The notes under the pieces: model-generated
Told to the model about the DNA's origin: nothing
The model's input: only the letters and a program-made list of their open reading frames with translations
Database searches by the model: none
Shown: positions 60,083 to 64,000 of the stretch, in pieces
Layout: each line of letters starts with the position of its first letter
Position numbering within the stretch: position 1 is the stretch's first letter
Source: Vreelandella subglaciescola
Lineage (GTDB): Bacteria; Pseudomonadota; Gammaproteobacteria; Pseudomonadales; Halomonadaceae
Assembly (NCBI GenBank): GCA_030454225.1
Contig: JAKDRW010000001.1
Span: 62,001 to 126,000 of the forward strand
Direction of reading: 5' to 3'
DNA length: 64,000 bases
Program-made: the position numbers and the translations under genes

Positions 60083-61903
60083 ATGGCCGGCCAGATTCCA
60101 CAGCGCTTCATCGACGATCTGCTTGCCCGCGTTGACGTGGTCGAAATCGTGGGGGCGCGGGTCCAGCTTAAAAAAGCCGGGCGCAACCACTCGGGGCTTT
60201 GCCCCTTTCACCAGGAAAAAACGCCGTCGTTTACCGTTAGCGCCGACAAGCAGTTTTATCACTGCTTTGGCTGCGGTGCCAACGGCAACGCGCTGCGTTT
60301 TCTGATGGAATACGAGCGCATGGCGTTTCCCGAAGCGGTAGAGCAGCTGGCCTCGGGCCTGGGACTTGAGGTGGTACGCGACGGCGCCGATGATCCGCAC
60401 GCCAGGCAGCGCGAAAAAAAGCGCAAGCAGGGCGTCAACCTGCTGGAGTTGGCGGCCAGTTTTTACCGTGAGCGCCGCGTTATGCCCGAAGGGCGGGGCG
60501 CGCAGCAGTATTTATCCGAGCGCGGCCTGGCCTCCGAGGTGATCGATACCTACGGCATTGGCTACGCTCCCGACGGCTGGGAAGCGCTCAAGCGCCACCT
60601 GGGCGCGCGCGGTGTCAGCGAAGCGGTGCAGGCAGAGTACGGGCTTTTGATTCATCGCGAGGACAGCGGGCGTACCTACGACCGTTTCCGCGACCGGGTG
60701 ATGTTTCCTATCCGTGATCTGCGCGGGCGCACGATTGCCTTTGGCGGGCGGGTGCTGGGCGATGCCAAGCCCAAGTATTTGAACTCGCCGGAAACGCCGG
60801 TATTTCACAAGGGGCGCGAGCTTTACGGGCTTTATGAAGCGCGCAGGGCGCCGGAAAAGCCCGAGCAGTTGATTATCGTCGAAGGCTACATGGACGTAGT
60901 GGCGCTGGCGCAGTTTGGCGTTCGCAACGCCGTGGCAACGCTGGGTACGGCCACGACCGAAGAGCATTTGCAGCGGCTCTTTCGGCTGGTTAGCCGGGTA
61001 GTGTTCTGCTTTGACGGCGACCGCGCCGGGCGTCAGGCCGCAAGCCGAGCACTGGAGACGGCGCTGCCGCAAATGCTCGACGGGCGCGAGGCGCGCTTTC
61101 TGTTTTTGCCCGAGGGCGACGACCCCGACGACCTGGTGCGCCGCGAAGGCGCGCAGGCGTTCAGGGATCGCGTGACCTGTGCGATGCCGCTGTCGGAGTT
61201 TTTGTTTGAGCAGGCGGCCAGCGGGCGCGACATTCAGGCGGTGGAAGGGCGCGAGCGGTTTGCCAGCGATGTGCTGACGGCGTTGAACAAAATGCCCGAT
61301 GGCATGCTCAAATCGCTACTGCTGGAAGAGTTGGCCGAGCGTAGCGGCCTGCGTCAGGCGCAGCTGGAAGTGCTGCTGGCGCGGCGTAAAAAGCCGGCGT
61401 CAGCGCCCGAAGCCAGCGCCGCACCGATGGTTGTTGCGTCGGCGGCGCCCAGCGAGCCCTCGGGGCGCTGGGCGCTTGAGGTGCTGTCGCCGGAAGGTCG
61501 CGTGCTGCAGCTTCTGGTTCACGAGCCGCGCCTGGTTGAGGCGCTGCCGGCAACGCTTGAGTGGCTGCCGGGAAGCCCCGAAGGGCGGCTGTGCCGCGAG
61601 CTTATCGAGCTGCTTCAGGCCGGGCGCTATACCAGCCCGCAGGTGGTGCTTTCGCACTTTCAGGGCAGCGCGGATGGCAATACGCTTGCCACGCTTGCCC
61701 GGCGTGAGCTGTTGATTCCCGCAGCGACACGCAAAGACGAGTTGGCGGGGCTGGTGCAGCATCTTGAGCGTACGCACCAGGCGCGCTCGCCACGGGCAGA
61801 GTACGACAGTCTGCTGGCCGCTGAACGCGCCGGAGAAAAGCTCGACCATGCACAAAAAAAGCGTCTGGCAGGTCTGATCATGGAGCTTGCTGCGAAGCGT
61901 TAA
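60083..61903 (+). CDS. dnaG: DNA primase
   Basis: 606 residues. CHC2 zinc finger is CPFHQEKTPSF...CFGCGANG near residues 40-65; the TOPRIM domain carries IIVEGYMDVVAL near 265 and FDGDRAGRQAA near 310; the C-terminal DnaB-binding domain follows an Ala/Pro linker. Primes replication. No ribosome-binding site of note; ATG 60083 starts the conserved AGQIPQRFIDDLL. Confidence 0.97.
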   Translation: MAGQIPQRFIDDLLARVDVVEIVGARVQLKKAGRNHSGLCPFHQEKTPSFTVSADKQFYHCFGCGANGNALRFLMEYERMAFPEAVEQLASGLGLEVVRDGADDPHARQREKKRKQGVNLLELAASFYRERRVMPEGRGAQQYLSERGLASEVIDTYGIGYAPDGWEALKRHLGARGVSEAVQAEYGLLIHREDSGRTYDRFRDRVMFPIRDLRGRTIAFGGRVLGDAKPKYLNSPETPVFHKGRELYGLYEARRAPEKPEQLIIVEGYMDVVALAQFGVRNAVATLGTATTEEHLQRLFRLVSRVVFCFDGDRAGRQAASRALETALPQMLDGREARFLFLPEGDDPDDLVRREGAQAFRDRVTCAMPLSEFLFEQAASGRDIQAVEGRERFASDVLTALNKMPDGMLKSLLLEELAERSGLRQAQLEVLLARRKKPASAPEASAAPMVVASAAPSEPSGRWALEVLSPEGRVLQLLVHEPRLVEALPATLEWLPGSPEGRLCRELIELLQAGRYTSPQVVLSHFQGSADGNTLATLARRELLIPAATRKDELAGLVQHLERTHQARSPRAEYDSLLAAERAGEKLDHAQKKRLAGLIMELAAKR

Positions 61904-62147
61904 CAAGCCGGTTGTCAAGTGTTACACGGCGTTTGGGGTTGAATTCAAGGCCCCTAAGCACCACATAGTGAGCAAACGCCAGAAACTGGCCAAACCAAAT
62001 AAGCTAACACACCTGAAGAATCGCGCAAATACACCCTGTTAGAAACGCGCTCGTAGCGAACGCCGGACGGTTCGGCTGTTTGAGCGCTTTTCACCCGTTG
62101 TTTTGTGCTTCAGGTGCTTCATTCTTCTTCGTCGAGATAGGGTTTCT
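61904..62147 (+). other. dnaG-rpoD intergenic region
   Basis: 244 bp with no gene. Visible are a palindrome TTGAATTCAA (61939-61948), a 9-bp inverted pair CACCTGAAG (62010-62018)/CTTCAGGTG (62108-62116), and a small CGAAC/GTTCG stem. rpoD may have its own promoter here, but no -35/-10 pair at correct spacing stands out. Confidence 0.4.
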
Positions 62148-63965
<1,818 letters not shown>

Positions 63966-64000
63966 GTCATCACGACGCCTGAGGGCGTAACGTTGGTCAG

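Overview
The window looks like chromosomal core DNA of a high-GC gammaproteobacterium. Gene content and order resemble Pseudomonas blocks, but several details (a Trk K+ uptake pair, the reduced isc locus, acidic proteins) fit a halophile of the Halomonas/Halomonadaceae type; the genus is an inference. I count 66 protein genes including one cut by the left edge, one tRNA-Leu(CAA), and a handful of promoters and terminators. I see no phage, insertion sequence, CRISPR array, toxin-antitoxin pair or other mobile cargo.

Layout. 1-3.3 kb: a truncated unknown gene, a BASS symporter, and a reverse pair of EamA exporter and TraB-like protein. 3.4-9.2 kb (reverse): def-fmt-rsmB-trkA-trkH. 9.4-14.1 kb (forward): LysM protein-dprA-tsaC-hemF-aroE. 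14.2-16.2 kb: small membrane protein, M48 lipoprotein protease, divergent DUF815 ATPase. 16.3-29.5 kb (reverse): trmJ-cysE-iscR-iscS-iscA-ndk-rlmN-pilW-rodZ-ispG-hisS-yfgM-bamB-der. 29.8-36.3 kb: suhB, then reverse queA-tgt-yajC-secD-secF. 36.5-37.5 kb: tRNA-Leu and hexR. 37.8-45.1 kb (forward): ftsB-ispD-ispF-truD-surE-pcm-DUF368-nlpD-rpoS. 45.2-49.5 kb: alr, an LpxL-type acyltransferase, then reverse OsmC and amgK-murU. 49.5-57.4 kb (forward): lptD-surA-pdxA-rsmA-apaG-apaH-cca, running into reverse tsaD-folB-folK. 59.6-64 kb: rpsU-dnaG-rpoD.

Functional themes are translation and tRNA modification, the cell envelope (LptD, SurA, BamB, SecDF-YajC, LpxL, muramate recycling, division), isoprenoid synthesis (IspD, IspF, IspG), Fe-S/cysteine metabolism, and two sigma factors.

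The notable signals are not new operons but departures inside conserved ones: (i) an rpoS leader carrying a 12-nt perfect complement of its own Shine-Dalgarno region; (ii) a SuhB whose inositol-phosphatase metal ligands are all replaced; (iii) an isc locus reduced to iscR-iscS-iscA, with an IscS lacking the C-terminal tail that serves IscU; (iv) a 17-bp duplication of the iscR start that makes an 8-codon overlapping upstream ORF with the only good ribosome-binding site; (v) a SurA with one parvulin domain and a Cca without the HD motif; (vi) short tandem duplications at the aroE stop and apaH start.
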